Assembly (NCBI RefSeq): GCF_003387355.1 | Contig: NZ_QUNH01000003.1 | Span: forward strand, 186,001 to 250,000 | Direction of reading: 5' to 3' | Source of the DNA: Winogradskyella sediminis | Lineage (GTDB): Bacteria; Bacteroidota; Bacteroidia; Flavobacteriales; Flavobacteriaceae | Length of the DNA: 64,000 nt | Shown here: in pieces, positions 63,272-64,000 of the stretch | How positions within the stretch are numbered: position 1 is the stretch's first letter | Layout of the letters: every line of letters begins with the position of its first letter | Translations under genes and position numbers: made by a program | The notes under the pieces: generated by a model | Database searches by the model: none | Told to the model about the DNA's origin: nothing | Seen by the model: only the letters and a program-made list of their open reading frames with translations

Positions 63272-63344
63272 AATTATGCTTGTTTTGCGAATTAATGCTT
63301 CAAATATTAAAATTTAGATTGTAATTATTCAATTTTAATTGAAA

Positions 63345-63352
63345 CAAATATA
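63345..63352 (-). promoter_or_regulatory. -7 element TATATTTG of the epimerase gene
   Basis: On the - strand TATATTTG (63352 down to 63345) matches TAnnTTTG, about 75 bases before the epimerase start and just beyond the end of the preceding gene. No clear -33 box. Confidence 0.4.
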
Positions 63353-63354
63353 TT

Positions 63355-63735
63355 TTATTGGTTGTTTGTATAATTTATATCGAGGATTGTCGCTAATGAA
63401 TCACAATTTTTGACCCTCAATTCTAGATCACGATCTTTATAGCTATTTTCTATAAGATAGATTTTGCAAGAATCAACTTTTGTATCACTTTCTGAAAAAT
63501 CTACATTTCCATATTTCACCAAATTTATCACTATTGTTGAATCTAATGTTTGTGTTGTAATAAAACTTGAAGCTTTATCAGAATATTTAAAAGGTTTTGA
63601 AGTTATATTTTTTACTGTTCTGGCATTAGGACCATAATCGCAAGAAGCGTCCTTTCCGTTTAAAAAAAACATAAGAAGTATTAAACCAATAGCAAAACCG
63701 CCAAGGTAATAGGCAAAACGATGTATAAATTTCAT
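63355..63735 (-). CDS. Small membrane-anchored protein, DUF4258-like
   Basis: Protein of 126 residues with one N-terminal helix (about 10-26, YYLGGFAIGLILLMFF), then an outer domain containing DASCDYGPNARTVKNI and a late KNCDSLATI with two cysteines that might pair. This looks like the short flavobacterial proteins annotated as DUF4258, recalled from memory and not checked. Position 42 bases downstream of the alanine dehydrogenase stop, same strand, suggests co-transcription with that gene rather than with the polysaccharide genes. Confidence 0.65.
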   Translation of the reverse strand: MKFIHRFAYYLGGFAIGLILLMFFLNGKDASCDYGPNARTVKNITSKPFKYSDKASSFITTQTLDSTIVINLVKYGNVDFSESDTKVDSCKIYLIENSYKDRDLELRVKNCDSLATILDINYTNNQ

Positions 63736-63777
63736 AGATTTAAAGTGTCAGTCTGATGATAAAAGCTTAATAGCAAA

Positions 63778-64000
63778 TTAAAAAATTAACAAGTTGGCAT
63801 CACTATATTCTAAATCGAACCATTCTGCGACCGATTTATTAGTTAAAATACCGTGGTAAAAATACAACCCATTTTTTAAACCACGATCAAAACGAAGCGC
63901 ATTTTCAATACCACCATATTCACCTATTTCTAATAAATAGGGTGTAAAGATGTTACTTATAGATACAGAAGCGGTCCTTGAATAACGCGCTGGAATATTA
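63778..64000 (-). CDS. Alanine dehydrogenase, C-terminal fragment (continues beyond window)
   Basis: Reading the - strand from the window edge gives about 73 residues ending at a TAA whose complement is 63778-63780. The segment NIPARYSRTASVSISNIFTP, then LLEIGEYGGIENALRFDRGL and GLYFYHGILTNKSVAEWFDL match the C-terminal end of Bacteroidota alanine dehydrogenases (NAD-linked alanine to pyruvate and ammonia). The start and most of the protein lie outside the window. It marks the end of the polysaccharide region. Confidence 0.75.
   Translation of the reverse strand, partial: NIPARYSRTASVSISNIFTPYLLEIGEYGGIENALRFDRGLKNGLYFYHGILTNKSVAEWFDLEYSDANLLIF

Overview
The window is a stretch of low-GC chromosome from a member of the Bacteroidota, most likely a marine-type Flavobacteriaceae. 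The support is indirect but consistent: promoters of the TAnnTTTG type and no obvious Shine-Dalgarno sequences, a type IX secretion (T9SS) C-terminal sorting domain on a very large exported protein, a LytS/LytTR pair, single-domain proline dehydrogenase, and a Wzx/Wzy-type polysaccharide locus. I see no rRNA, tRNA, transposase, prophage or CRISPR array.

Bases 1-9100 (+ strand). A tripartite MacAB/TolC-like efflux system (the outer-membrane gene is cut by the window edge) runs with gaps of only 3-27 bases into a DUF1566 lipoprotein, a DoxX membrane protein and a LytS-type kinase with a LytTR response regulator. Two small exported proteins follow, and both have copies of a CGTCTAT motif upstream.

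Bases 9200-25300. This is mostly housekeeping and small regulatory units: a divergent HxlR regulator/VOC enzyme pair, ychF, a GT-C type membrane protein, an SRPBCC protein, the topoisomerase IV genes parE and parC with a small membrane protein gene between them, an XRE regulator/lipoprotein unit divergent from an M14 carboxypeptidase with a row of dyad sites between them, an Lrp/AsnC regulator, a DinB-like protein, aroB and proline dehydrogenase. Clear hairpin terminators separate several of these.

Bases 25379-63300 are one large surface-polysaccharide region, mainly on the - strand. It has export (Wzc-like tyrosine kinase, Wza-like lipoprotein), a PglF/PglE/PglC-like set for a 4-amino-4,6-dideoxy sugar and its transfer to a lipid carrier, at least five glycosyltransferases, three AsnB-like amidotransferases, two SGNH-like/MBOAT acylation pairs in tandem, a Wzy-like polymerase, a Wzx/MurJ-like flippase, UDP-glucose dehydrogenase and a UDP-glucuronate epimerase. 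Embedded on the + strand are a GT2 enzyme, an ATP-grasp/HAD pair with its own good promoter, and a 1873-residue T9SS protein made of a pectate-lyase-like beta-helix, one Big_2-like Ig domain, 17 Ig/PKD-like modules of about 70 residues and a sorting domain. A consistent reading is an O-acylated, amidated, uronic-acid-containing capsule or O-polysaccharide, with a lyase-like surface protein encoded next to it.

Bases 63355-64000 leave the cluster: a small membrane-anchored protein and the C-terminal end of an alanine dehydrogenase.

Most family assignments come from motifs and protein architecture recognised by eye; no database search was run. The most unusual parts are the ATP-grasp/HAD pair where a sugar acetyltransferase would be expected, the beta-helix/Ig-array protein with its 426-base higher-order repeats, and the dyad-site array at the XRE/M14 divergent promoter.
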